Shown: positions 9,999 through 19,109 of the stretch, piece after piece
Layout: each line of letters starts with the position of its first letter
How positions within the stretch are numbered: the stretch's first letter is position 1
Assembly (NCBI GenBank): GCA_003247345.1
Contig: QJZS01000004.1
Span: forward strand, 1 to 47,692
Direction: 5' to 3'
DNA: 47,692 nt
Source: Spirochaetales bacterium
Lineage (GTDB): Bacteria > Spirochaetota > Spirochaetia > Sphaerochaetales > Sphaerochaetaceae
Notes under the pieces: model-generated
Databases searched by the model: none
Seen by the model: only the letters and a program-made list of their open reading frames with translations
Told to the model about the DNA's origin: nothing
Program-made: the position numbers and the translations under genes

Positions 9999-11021
9999 CT
10001 AAAAATTATCTCGTACAGATGTTCCTTCAACTAAAGAACAATCTTGTATGATGTGCTGAAATGGGATCTCTTCTCCTTTTTGAATTTGGTCTAAAAGTAG
10101 GTTAGCCGCTTTTTTACCAAGTTCGAGATCATTCATATCTAGATGTGTAAAACAATTATTTCCTGCCATTATCCATTCTGGGCTACCTATGATTAGAACT
10201 GACAAGTCCTTTGGAATTTGAATGTTTTGGTCGTGGAGATATTTAACGCCTCCCAATGCTTGCACATTGAAACCATAGAAAATTACTGATATATCCGGAT
10301 GTTCCGTCAATAATTTCTGAGTAAGACGGTATCCTTCATCTGCTGAAAAACCACCTTCAACTATGTGAAGATTTTCGATGGGTATTGAGTTCGAATCAAC
10401 AGCTTCCATAACAGCTCTTCTTCTAGCTTGTAAATCCTGGATATCACTATTCCATCCTATATATCCAATATGTGTATGCCCTTTGGAAATGAGATATTGA
10501 GTACCAATATATCCACAACCATAATTGTTAGTTGCGACCCAAAAATAGTCTTTTACTCCAGGAAGTGGGCGGTCTACTACGACCATGTTCATTCCGACTT
10601 TTCTTAAAAGTTTGGTATTTTCTGTACCGTTACGGGTTGGAGTAAGTATGATCCCATCAACACGCTGTTGAATTAATCTATTAAGAATTGCCTTCTCTCG
10701 TTCGGGATTATCCCAAGTGTTACAGATAATCAGGTCGTAACCATGCTTTACAAAAACCTCTTCACTGGCTACTACGATTCTAGTAAAGAACTGGTTTTCA
10801 AACTGAGGGACAAGAATACCTATAAGTTTTCTACTTTTCCCTTTAAGAGAAGATGCTCCAATGCTCTTTACATACTCAAGTTTTTCAGCAGCCTCTAGTA
10901 CTTTCCGTCTTGTTTCTTCGCTAATATATCGGTCTTGTTTATCGTTTAAAACATATGAGACTGTTGCAGCAGTAGTGCCGGCAAGTTTTGCTACATCCTT
11001 CAATGTTGTATACTGCTTCAA
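9999..11021 (-). CDS. LacI family transcriptional regulator
   Basis: TLKDVAKLAGTTAATVSYVLND HTH; first gene of the TTT operon. Confidence 0.92.
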   Translation of the reverse strand: MKQYTTLKDVAKLAGTTAATVSYVLNDKQDRYISEETRRKVLEAAEKLEYVKSIGASSLKGKSRKLIGILVPQFENQFFTRIVVASEEVFVKHGYDLIICNTWDNPEREKAILNRLIQQRVDGIILTPTRNGTENTKLLRKVGMNMVVVDRPLPGVKDYFWVATNNYGCGYIGTQYLISKGHTHIGYIGWNSDIQDLQARRRAVMEAVDSNSIPIENLHIVEGGFSADEGYRLTQKLLTEHPDISVIFYGFNVQALGGVKYLHDQNIQIPKDLSVLIIGSPEWIMAGNNCFTHLDMNDLELGKKAANLLLDQIQKGEEIPFQHIIQDCSLVEGTSVRDNF

Positions 11022-11039
11022 TGTTTTCTCCTTATCTAA

Positions 11040-11083
11040 GCAAACGTTTGCCTAAGATGGTAAAATGATATGCAAACGTTTGC
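11040..11083. promoter_or_regulatory. Two identical LacI/PurR-type operators GCAAACGTTTGC at 11040-11051 and 11072-11083
   Basis: Two exact 12-bp palindromes upstream of the LacI gene, 32 bp start to start. Confidence 0.8.
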
Positions 11084-11165
11084 TTATTCATATTCACACG
11101 ACTCTAAGTAGTTGTCAATCAAAATTTATCGATTTTTATCCAAGCGATTTTTATTGAATAAGATG

Positions 11166-12134
11166 TTATCTTTCCTCACTTCTATCGGTTGCAGGAGGAA
11201 GTGGGGGACTTATTGCATCTATTTGGGCAAGGATATCATCAGAGAGTTTGAGCTCAATTGCATTCAGGGTTTGCTGGAGATGGGAAGCATTGGCCGCTCC
11301 AATGATGGGAGCAGTTACCGCCTTATTGTGCATGACCCATGCCAATGCAAGTTGTGCTTCATTTAAATTGTATTGTTGGCACAGTTCACTGTACTGGTGT
11401 GCCAATACATCAAAGAATTCTCCGCCGTAGCGCTTCCTGTAGTCCTTGTTTTCTACAAGGCGTCCACTACCATGGTCTATACCATCCTTGTAACGTCCTG
11501 TGAGGAGGCCACCTCCAAGAGGACTGTACGTAATGACACCCAGGTTTTCCTTTTCAGCCATCGGCAACAATTCAACCTCAGCCATACGCTTGGCAATATT
11601 GTACATAGGTTGAATGACCGATACTGGAACAAGGTTCTTTAGTTTGCTTGTCCAGAGAAGTCTTTCCACTTGGTATGCTGCATAATTGCTCACCCCGATG
11701 CTCAAGACTTTGCCTTCCTGTACCAGCCGCTCAAGGGACCTCAATATATCTTCTTCGGCAACAGTTGGGTCATATCTATGAAGAAACAGTACATCCACAT
11801 AATCCGTATCCAGCCGTTTCAGACTATCATGAACTGCATGTCGGATATTTTTAGCATTACTGCCTTTTGCATTTACATCGTCTGACATAGCTCCATACAC
11901 TTTGGTGGTAACCACGACTTTTTCCCGTTCTTTGGCAATGAAGGAGCCAAGATATGTTTCAGCGACTCCCTTCTGATAGACATTGGCACAATCGAAAAAG
12001 TTAACCCCATGTTCTCGGCATAACTCGTACATCTTCTGTGATTCTTGCTTGTCTGCACGGGAACCGAAGGACATAGTTCCAAAGCAAACTTGGGAGACTT
12101 TGATACCAGTAGCCCCTAGCGATTTGTACAACAT
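11166..12134 (-). CDS. Aldo/keto reductase
   Basis: GATGIKVSQVCFGTMSFG, NFFDCANVYQKGVAETYLG, IGVSNYAAYQVERLL. Confidence 0.92.
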   Translation of the reverse strand: MLYKSLGATGIKVSQVCFGTMSFGSRADKQESQKMYELCREHGVNFFDCANVYQKGVAETYLGSFIAKEREKVVVTTKVYGAMSDDVNAKGSNAKNIRHAVHDSLKRLDTDYVDVLFLHRYDPTVAEEDILRSLERLVQEGKVLSIGVSNYAAYQVERLLWTSKLKNLVPVSVIQPMYNIAKRMAEVELLPMAEKENLGVITYSPLGGGLLTGRYKDGIDHGSGRLVENKDYRKRYGGEFFDVLAHQYSELCQQYNLNEAQLALAWVMHNKAVTAPIIGAANASHLQQTLNAIELKLSDDILAQIDAISPPLPPATDRSEER

Positions 12135-12136
12135 AT

Positions 12137-13069
12137 CTACCTCCTGAGGAAATCTGAGTCGATGAGTTTATCTGTAAGAGAGACAGACAACTTCTCCATT
12201 TTAATTGTCTCGCGTTTGAACAACGTCTGGCGCTTAATCATCGTTTCCAACGCATCCGATGGTTCAATTTCGTCTATCCAACTATCGGGAAAGCTGTCAG
12301 GTCCGTTCAAAGCTCCATACAAAGAACCGAATATTGCACAGGCAAGTCGGGAATTCCCTCCCAGTTTTGCCAAGGTGCTCATACTATCCTCAAGTGTGTC
12401 ATCGGCTAACAAGGTATGAAATACGTGCACCAACGTTTGTTCGGTTGTCGTATTCATTGGTTGGACTTTTTTGGCAGTAGCTTGTTTCAGAATTTTCTGG
12501 ATAGGTTCTTCATTCGTGAACCCTGCTTTCCCGATACTCAAAACATGAAGCAATTTCCTTATGTCCAGGACTTGTTCATTCAGTATCTGATGAAGCGCAT
12601 AGGTGACAAGATAGGTACTGTCGATGGCAGAATCATCACTAAAAAACAAAGAGGTTGCTTTGGTAACGCTATCCTTCAATTGCTTTTGTTTCAGTTCAAC
12701 CCCCGCAATTGCAAGAATAGGGGCAAAACAGAGTGGATAAAGGATAGGTGCTATATTTGCTTTATCTAGAGCATCTTCGATTTCTTCGTTGCCGCTCTCC
12801 TCTGCATATCGCTTTAATGAAGAACGAACATGGTCGAGGTCAAGGCTTTCCGTTGAAATCATGCTCATTGCCATTAATACAGCAGCATCACTTACTTCGG
12901 ATGAAAAACCGCACGTATCATTGAGATGTTCCATTGTATAAACTTCAGTAATAGGACCCTCAATCTCAGCGAGGATACTTTCTCTGTCCAATCCTTGTGT
13001 CTGGCTACCGAATCCGTCGCCGACAAACCAACCTAGCAATGCCCCATAGGCTCTTTGTATTGTATTCAT
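12137..13069 (-). CDS. ADP-ribosylglycohydrolase family protein
   Basis: MNTIQRAYGALLGWFVGDGFGSQTQG start; DDSAIDSTYLV region; start placed at 13069 because the longer ORF would span a terminator. Confidence 0.75.
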   Translation of the reverse strand: MNTIQRAYGALLGWFVGDGFGSQTQGLDRESILAEIEGPITEVYTMEHLNDTCGFSSEVSDAAVLMAMSMISTESLDLDHVRSSLKRYAEESGNEEIEDALDKANIAPILYPLCFAPILAIAGVELKQKQLKDSVTKATSLFFSDDSAIDSTYLVTYALHQILNEQVLDIRKLLHVLSIGKAGFTNEEPIQKILKQATAKKVQPMNTTTEQTLVHVFHTLLADDTLEDSMSTLAKLGGNSRLACAIFGSLYGALNGPDSFPDSWIDEIEPSDALETMIKRQTLFKRETIKMEKLSVSLTDKLIDSDFLRR

Positions 13070-13098
13070 AGATGTTTGTAGAATAGCCGAAGGATATG

Positions 13099-13124
13099 AA
13101 AAAGACGAGGCCCGAAGGCCTCGT
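13099..13124 (-). terminator. Intrinsic terminator ACGAGGCC-TTCG-GGCCTCGT + T-tract (minus strand)
   Basis: 8-bp stem, UUCG loop, follows the stop of the aldo/keto reductase at 13137. Confidence 0.8.
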
Positions 13125-13136
13125 TGAATCAGGAAT

Positions 13137-14267
13137 TTATTTCCTTGCTGCATCGAATTCCGATTGTACCCGCTTGAGGTCCATTGGAATTTCGATATGT
13201 TGTGGACAGTGAACCATACAAGCCCCGCATTCTGTGCACGACGAGGGACGTGCCGGTTGTTGACTTTCCATTTCCCACATTTTCTTGACTACATCGTAGT
13301 TCTGGAACATGCGCATTTTATTCCATAAGGAGAAGTTTCCTGGAATATCAACCCCAAATGGACAAGGCATGCAATATTTACAACCCGTGCATTCATTGCC
13401 AATGCGCTTGTGCATAGTGTCAGCAATCTGAGCCAGTGTTTCATTCTCTTTTGCTGAGAGTGGTTTGTACGCTGCAAATGTCTTCAGATTTTCAGCTACT
13501 TGCTCTTCCGTAGACATTCCACTGAGGATAACCTTCACGTTTTGGTGATCCGCTACCCAGCGGAGCGCATAGGATGCTGCGCTGCCTTTGCTTTCAAGAT
13601 TGTCAATTTGTAGCTGCATATCGGGTGAGAGGTTAGCCAAGGATCCGCCTTTGATCGGTTCCATGATAATCATGGGAATCCCAAGTTTCTCACAGAGTTC
13701 ATATCCCTTGTCCCCGGCTTGCTCTTCAGTATCAAGATAATTGTATTGAATTTGGAGGAAGTCCCATTTTCTGAATTTTGTAATATATTCAAAATCCTCA
13801 TAAATGGAATGGAATGAAAAACCAAGAAATTTGATTCTCCCTTTTTTTTGTTCTTCTTCAAGGTAGGAGACAACGCCAAGGTTAACCATCTTATCAAACG
13901 CTTTCTTGTCTATGGCATGGATGAGGTAAAAATCAAAATATGTTTTTTGCAAACGATCCAGTTGCTCCTGGAAAATGCGCTTGGCATCATCTAGGGAATT
14001 GATGAGCCACTGTGGTAGCTTCGTCGCCAGGTAATAGGTGCTTCTCTCAAGAGTGGAAAGATATTCCCCAAGAAAGGGTTCACTTTCCCCATTATGATAG
14101 GAATAGGCGGTATCAAAGTAATTCACGCCAGCTTCATATGCTTCATTAAGCATAGCTACAGATCGTTTCCTATCTATTTTTCCATCGTTGGCTACCGGAA
14201 AGCGCATTGCTCCAAAGCCAAGCAAAGAAGTATGAACCCCAAGGTTTTCAAAATACCGTGTTTCCAT
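13137..14267 (-). CDS. Aldo/keto reductase with C-terminal 4Fe-4S ferredoxin domain
   Basis: AKR barrel plus CTGCKYCMPCPFGVDI and CTECGACMVHCPQHIEIP. Confidence 0.9.
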   Translation of the reverse strand: METRYFENLGVHTSLLGFGAMRFPVANDGKIDRKRSVAMLNEAYEAGVNYFDTAYSYHNGESEPFLGEYLSTLERSTYYLATKLPQWLINSLDDAKRIFQEQLDRLQKTYFDFYLIHAIDKKAFDKMVNLGVVSYLEEEQKKGRIKFLGFSFHSIYEDFEYITKFRKWDFLQIQYNYLDTEEQAGDKGYELCEKLGIPMIIMEPIKGGSLANLSPDMQLQIDNLESKGSAASYALRWVADHQNVKVILSGMSTEEQVAENLKTFAAYKPLSAKENETLAQIADTMHKRIGNECTGCKYCMPCPFGVDIPGNFSLWNKMRMFQNYDVVKKMWEMESQQPARPSSCTECGACMVHCPQHIEIPMDLKRVQSEFDAARK

Positions 14268-14395
14268 TTACATGCTCCTTGGAAACAAGCGTATCATAAA
14301 ATCACTTTTCTGTGTGTTTTCGTAGAATAATTTCTTAATTCATCCTTGTTTTCAGGCACTTCCCCGTTTAAAATTGCTACGGTTTAGGGGAGAAC

Positions 14396-15592
14396 ATGCA
14401 AAAAAGCCTGTATAAGAAAAATATATTTCTCAGTTATGGATTCACTATCTTTATGAATCTATCGTTTACCCATGGGCTTTGGATGATGTATCTCGCAAGC
14501 CTCGGATATTCGTTGGTACAGTTGGGACTGCTGGAATCCATTTTTCATGTCACGAGTTTTATTATGGAGGTCCCCACCGGATCTGTTGCAGATATCTGGG
14601 GAAGAAAAACCAGTAGGCTTGCCGGAAGACTGTTCTTTGCCCTAAGCCTTGTGTTTATATTTCTAGCTTCCTCCTTCGGAATGTTGGTATTTGGTTTTAT
14701 TTGCAGTGCTCTTGGCTATAACTTGGAATCAGGTGCAGGGGAAGCTTTGCTTTATGACTCTTTGTTGCTTGATAAGAGTGAAGGCAGTTATCTGAAAATC
14801 AAGGGACGGGATGAGCTTTTATACCAAGTCTGTTCGGTCATTTCTTTCTTAGCTGGAGGATATCTAGCTAATGTTGCATACCTGTATGCATTCTCCCTGA
14901 CTCTTATTTCGAATGTCTTTGCTTTTGTGGTAGCCCTCTTTTTTACAGAACCCAAGATAGAACGGGATGGAAAGACCACTGAAGCGAACCTCATCCAACA
15001 GATTTTCGGTTCATTGAGAGATCAGGTGGTCAACAGCATGAAGGTATTCAAAGAGAAATCACGGATTGGATTCTTGATTATCTTCAGTGAATCTCTGTTT
15101 GCCATCATGATCAGCTTGTTTTTCTATCTTCAAACATTTTGGGCTGACCAACATCTTTTACCCTCGGAAATTGGGATGGTCTATGCAGCCCATGCCATTG
15201 TAGCTGCAGTTTTTTCTTTGAATGCCCAAGCACTAGAGAGGAGGCTGAATGAAAAGGGATTGCTTATCGTCTGTCCGCTTTTAATTGCTTGCTGCCTTTG
15301 GGGCATTGCCCTGACTCCGTATTCAAGAGCGTTTTATATAGCACTTGGGTGCGTTGAAGGATTACTTGCTCCAATCATCAGTACATACTTGAACAAACTC
15401 ATCCCCTCGAAAGTACGCGCAACCATCCTCAGCTTCCAGAGTATGGCTTACAGTATGTTCATGATTATGATTTTTCCCTTAATTGGTTGGATAGGGCAGC
15501 AGTTTTCGCTCAAGCGATCTTTCACCCTCATGGCAATTGTTTCTTCTCTTTTGGTAATCGCCTATATTAGGATACTTCTCAAGCGTATTTAA
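14396..15592 (+). CDS. MFS transporter
   Basis: About 12 TMs; EVPTGSVADIWGRKTSRLAGR MFS loop 2-3 motif. Confidence 0.82.
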   Translation: MQKSLYKKNIFLSYGFTIFMNLSFTHGLWMMYLASLGYSLVQLGLLESIFHVTSFIMEVPTGSVADIWGRKTSRLAGRLFFALSLVFIFLASSFGMLVFGFICSALGYNLESGAGEALLYDSLLLDKSEGSYLKIKGRDELLYQVCSVISFLAGGYLANVAYLYAFSLTLISNVFAFVVALFFTEPKIERDGKTTEANLIQQIFGSLRDQVVNSMKVFKEKSRIGFLIIFSESLFAIMISLFFYLQTFWADQHLLPSEIGMVYAAHAIVAAVFSLNAQALERRLNEKGLLIVCPLLIACCLWGIALTPYSRAFYIALGCVEGLLAPIISTYLNKLIPSKVRATILSFQSMAYSMFMIMIFPLIGWIGQQFSLKRSFTLMAIVSSLLVIAYIRILLKRI

Positions 15593-15629
15593 TCTTGGCA
15601 GGGATGGCCCTCTCTGTTACTATGAACTC

Positions 15630-16295
15630 ATGAAATTCAGTGAACGCATAATTAACAGTTGTCTACGGACATACTTTCGGTTGTTTTTCCGAGTTGATAG
15701 AAGTGAGTTGAATAGAGTTCCTATGGATGGACCTCTGTTGATGATGGTCAATCATACCTCGAACCTTGAAGGTCCTATGTTGTATGCGTTCCTACAGCCC
15801 CGTAGACTCCACGCTATAGCCAAACAAGAATTGTGGAATAGCAAATTCATGGCCTATCTCATGGAAACTTGGAAAAGTATTCCTGTTGATCGTGACAACA
15901 TGGGACGAGCTACCATGGATGCCTGTTTTAAGGTACTTGATCAAAAGGATATTTTGGCAATTGCCCCGGAAGGAACAAGAAGCAAAGACGGAAAGCTTCA
16001 GCAAGGAAAGGGCGGCATTGCATTTATTGCCCATAAGAAAGATGCTCCGATGGTTCCTGTTGCGGTCATGGGATTCGAAAAATCAAACAAGAAATTTCTC
16101 CGACGCAGAAAGATTGTCATCAAGGTGGGACCTTGTTTTGAAATCATTCAGAAGGGTGGTCGTATCGATGCCGATACACGTCAAAGCTTAGCTGATGAGA
16201 TTATGCTTCGCCTAGCAATGATGATGCCAGAGGAGAAGCGTGGATATTACCAAGGTCACCCAATTGAATTCAGTCTCACTAAGTCAATCGACTAA
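15630..16295 (+). CDS. 1-acyl-sn-glycerol-3-phosphate acyltransferase (PlsC family)
   Basis: NHTSNLEGP (variant of HX4D) and APEGTRSKDG motif. Confidence 0.85.
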   Translation: MKFSERIINSCLRTYFRLFFRVDRSELNRVPMDGPLLMMVNHTSNLEGPMLYAFLQPRRLHAIAKQELWNSKFMAYLMETWKSIPVDRDNMGRATMDACFKVLDQKDILAIAPEGTRSKDGKLQQGKGGIAFIAHKKDAPMVPVAVMGFEKSNKKFLRRRKIVIKVGPCFEIIQKGGRIDADTRQSLADEIMLRLAMMMPEEKRGYYQGHPIEFSLTKSID

Positions 16296-17525
16296 GTAGT
16301 CTTCCAGGTCCTGCCCGCACTGGGTAAGGGCCTGCTGGACATCCTCTCTGATTTTATGTTGTTTACTTTTTCTTCCCACCCCGTCGAACGTACTTTCTGT
16401 ATAGGAAAGTGCAGTTCCTATCTGCAAATAGGCGTGCTTGTGTGAGGGACTATGCCGTGAATCAATGTTCCCTCCTTCAATTCGGTTCATAAGATCCAGC
16501 AGATTCAAGACTGTTTCGTAGGACCTTCCCAGTACATCCCTTCCTTGAAGATACGATGGATCAAGATATTGCAAGATATCAACGACCTGGCTGATTCGTA
16601 GATAGTTTTTCGCTTTCTCTCTCTTGTATTCATAAATATTTTTCTGAATCTCAGATGAAAAATCTGTTTTCTTCAATACATAGAGAATGTCATTTCCGGC
16701 AAAGCGAAGGCGATACAGCCTGTCTAATATTGTTCCCTTTCCCTTGTCCAAGCCAGCTTCTATTTCACCGATATCCAGAAGCTTCTCACAGAGCTCGTCA
16801 CGCTTGTCTGGGAAATAAGGAGTATCAACAAGTGTTACATTCCAAATTGAAGCTATTATCTCAAGGGTTTGCTCCAAGGCAGATCTTAGTTTCTCTTGCA
16901 GTGTAGTTCCTTTAGCTTGCCTTTCTACTTTCTGTCCCCATTGATCAATGAGAGAATCGACCCACTTGTCATCCGCCTTTGGATATCTATACCCAATACC
17001 AATGGGGATTATCGTAACCTTCTGCTGGTTTTCCAAAGCCCAAGTGGTTATGGTACCGACTCCGACTTGCAGGGGAAAGCAATGATAAGAGTGATACGTG
17101 ACTTGCCCCTCAGGGGCTAAAGCCAATGGGAACCTAGCTGTTTGTGCCTCTTTCCGTAAGAAATGCATTCCTTCTTTATTAGTTCCTCTGTTCTGTACAG
17201 CAATGAATCCTAATCTTGGAAAGATAAACTGTGTAATCTTCCCTGCCCAGTACAATACATCCCTACCATAGAGAAACCGGACATGTGCTTTCCTGACGGT
17301 GCTGTAAAGTAAGGGTGCATCTTCCTTTGCTGTATGCCGAAAAGCGAGGAGCAGTGTATGTCCCTGCTTTTTGCTTTCAGTCAACGCATCGTTAAGAATA
17401 CTCTCATTTTGGATGTGGACTTTTTTAATTCCCAAAGCCAGATGTAGATAGGGAAGTGCAACCAACCTACTGAAAATATAGACACCACGATTGAACCGTG
17501 GTTTCGGGAAGGGGCTCTTGTTCAC
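16284..17525 (-). CDS. PlsC-like acyltransferase domain with long uncharacterised C-terminal region
   Basis: FRHTAKEDAPLLY (HX4D) and APEGQVTYHS; about 200 aa C-terminal extension. Confidence 0.6.
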   Translation of the reverse strand: MNKSPFPKPRFNRGVYIFSRLVALPYLHLALGIKKVHIQNESILNDALTESKKQGHTLLLAFRHTAKEDAPLLYSTVRKAHVRFLYGRDVLYWAGKITQFIFPRLGFIAVQNRGTNKEGMHFLRKEAQTARFPLALAPEGQVTYHSYHCFPLQVGVGTITTWALENQQKVTIIPIGIGYRYPKADDKWVDSLIDQWGQKVERQAKGTTLQEKLRSALEQTLEIIASIWNVTLVDTPYFPDKRDELCEKLLDIGEIEAGLDKGKGTILDRLYRLRFAGNDILYVLKKTDFSSEIQKNIYEYKREKAKNYLRISQVVDILQYLDPSYLQGRDVLGRSYETVLNLLDLMNRIEGGNIDSRHSPSHKHAYLQIGTALSYTESTFDGVGRKSKQHKIREDVQQALTQCGQDLEDYLVD

Positions 17526-18895
17526 CGTTGTCCCCGCTTTGCCAGCAAAGCTTCATAATATGCTTGATCGATAGGATAGAATCTTAGGATCAGAATTCCA
17601 GCTATATACCAAATTAGTGGGAACGGACCACAAAGCAGTACAATTCCATTGGTTGCAGATTGTGTAATCCGATCGCTGTGATACCCAAACAACGCCAACA
17701 CCCAACCATTCAGCGCTAATGCAAAGGCTTGTCCTATCTTACTTGAAAATGTCCAGAGACTGGAAAATACTCCTTCTCTTCTCCCTTTGTTGTGCTCGAT
17801 GGCATCATATTCAACAATATCAGGAAGTATGGCGTGGGGCATGACGTAATGCGTGGATAGCCCGATACCGGCCAATCCCATAATGACCACTCCAAAAATG
17901 GGACCCAAATATCTTCCCAACAAACTGAAAAGCAATACACCGACGCTCATGATTCCCATTCCAATCATGTAGCATTTCCTTTTCCCGATTTTATGGGCAA
18001 TCTTCACCCAAATCGGGATGCAGATGAGACTGAAGGACAACAGTGCAACCAAGGCTAGTTGGAACAAACCTGCATTGCCATAGATGTAGGTAAAATAATA
18101 GAGAAGTGAGCCCTGTACCATAGAGGTTCCGGTGATGAAAAATGCCCAAGGCAATAAAGCAGACAGAAATATCTTATCTTTCAGTACTTCCCAGAAGGTT
18201 GAGAGAAAACCTTCTGAAGGTTCAGCTTTGGTATGATCAGGTTCTCTGATTGCCAAAACCGTTGCCATCGTGGAGAAAAACATGACAGCTCCCATGAACA
18301 GGCCCATCATGGACCACCCTCTGGGAATGCCGCCAAAGGTTTGAACCAAAGGCATTACCAATGCTGCGCCCACGAACGTTCCTATTACTGCAAATCCCAT
18401 TCTATATCCTGTCAGAATGGTTCGTTCGTGATAGTTTTCTGTCAATTCTGGCAGCAAGGCAGCGTAGGGGATATTCACCAGCGTATAGGCAGTGTTAAGA
18501 AGGCAATAGACGAACGTAACGTATACGAATAATTTTGTTTGACTTGAGAGTTGGACAGGGGTGAATATCAGGGCCATACAAATAAATGAAATGATTGAAC
18601 CTACAATCATATAGGGTCTTCTGCGTCCTAAACGGGTATGCGTATGATCTGATACATAACCCGTAATAGGATCCGTAACTGCATCCCAAATTTTACCGAT
18701 CATCAGTGCTGTTCCTGCCAGGGCAGGTGAGAGGTGGATGATATCGGTGAAATAAAAAAGAAGATAAAAACCCATGATCGTAAAGAATAAATTGCCACCT
18801 AGGTCTCCGATCCCAAAGCCTAGTTTGGTCCTCCGTGTAAGCGTTTCGATAGTATGTTCCCCCTTTCGTAACCTAAAACTGCGAAGTATGTTCAC
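17522..18895 (-). CDS. Glycoside-pentoside-hexuronide:cation symporter (MelB-like MFS)
   Basis: FGIGDLGGNLFFTIMGFYLLFYFTDIIHLSPALAGTALMIGKIWDAVTDPITGYVSD. Confidence 0.9.
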   Translation of the reverse strand: MNILRSFRLRKGEHTIETLTRRTKLGFGIGDLGGNLFFTIMGFYLLFYFTDIIHLSPALAGTALMIGKIWDAVTDPITGYVSDHTHTRLGRRRPYMIVGSIISFICMALIFTPVQLSSQTKLFVYVTFVYCLLNTAYTLVNIPYAALLPELTENYHERTILTGYRMGFAVIGTFVGAALVMPLVQTFGGIPRGWSMMGLFMGAVMFFSTMATVLAIREPDHTKAEPSEGFLSTFWEVLKDKIFLSALLPWAFFITGTSMVQGSLLYYFTYIYGNAGLFQLALVALLSFSLICIPIWVKIAHKIGKRKCYMIGMGIMSVGVLLFSLLGRYLGPIFGVVIMGLAGIGLSTHYVMPHAILPDIVEYDAIEHNKGRREGVFSSLWTFSSKIGQAFALALNGWVLALFGYHSDRITQSATNGIVLLCGPFPLIWYIAGILILRFYPIDQAYYEALLAKRGQR

Positions 18896-19109
18896 AAGAG
18901 AAGCTCCAACGATTCTCTATCAATATCAGATATGTGTTTTACAAAGAGCAAAATATCTCACCAGCCCCTGAGAAAATGGATATATACTGTTTCCAATTTA
19001 AAGTTCTTTATACGAGTGTAGCATGGTTTTACCAAAAGTGAAGTCAGAGCACACATAATGCACACAAATGAATTCAATACTGCTGTCAATACATAAGAGG
19101 AGAACGGGA

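Noticed and set aside
13137-13153. ORF-track start of the ADP-ribosylglycohydrolase at 13153
   Set aside because: Would put an intrinsic terminator inside the CDS; MNTIQRAYGALLGWFVGDG start at 13069 fits the family.
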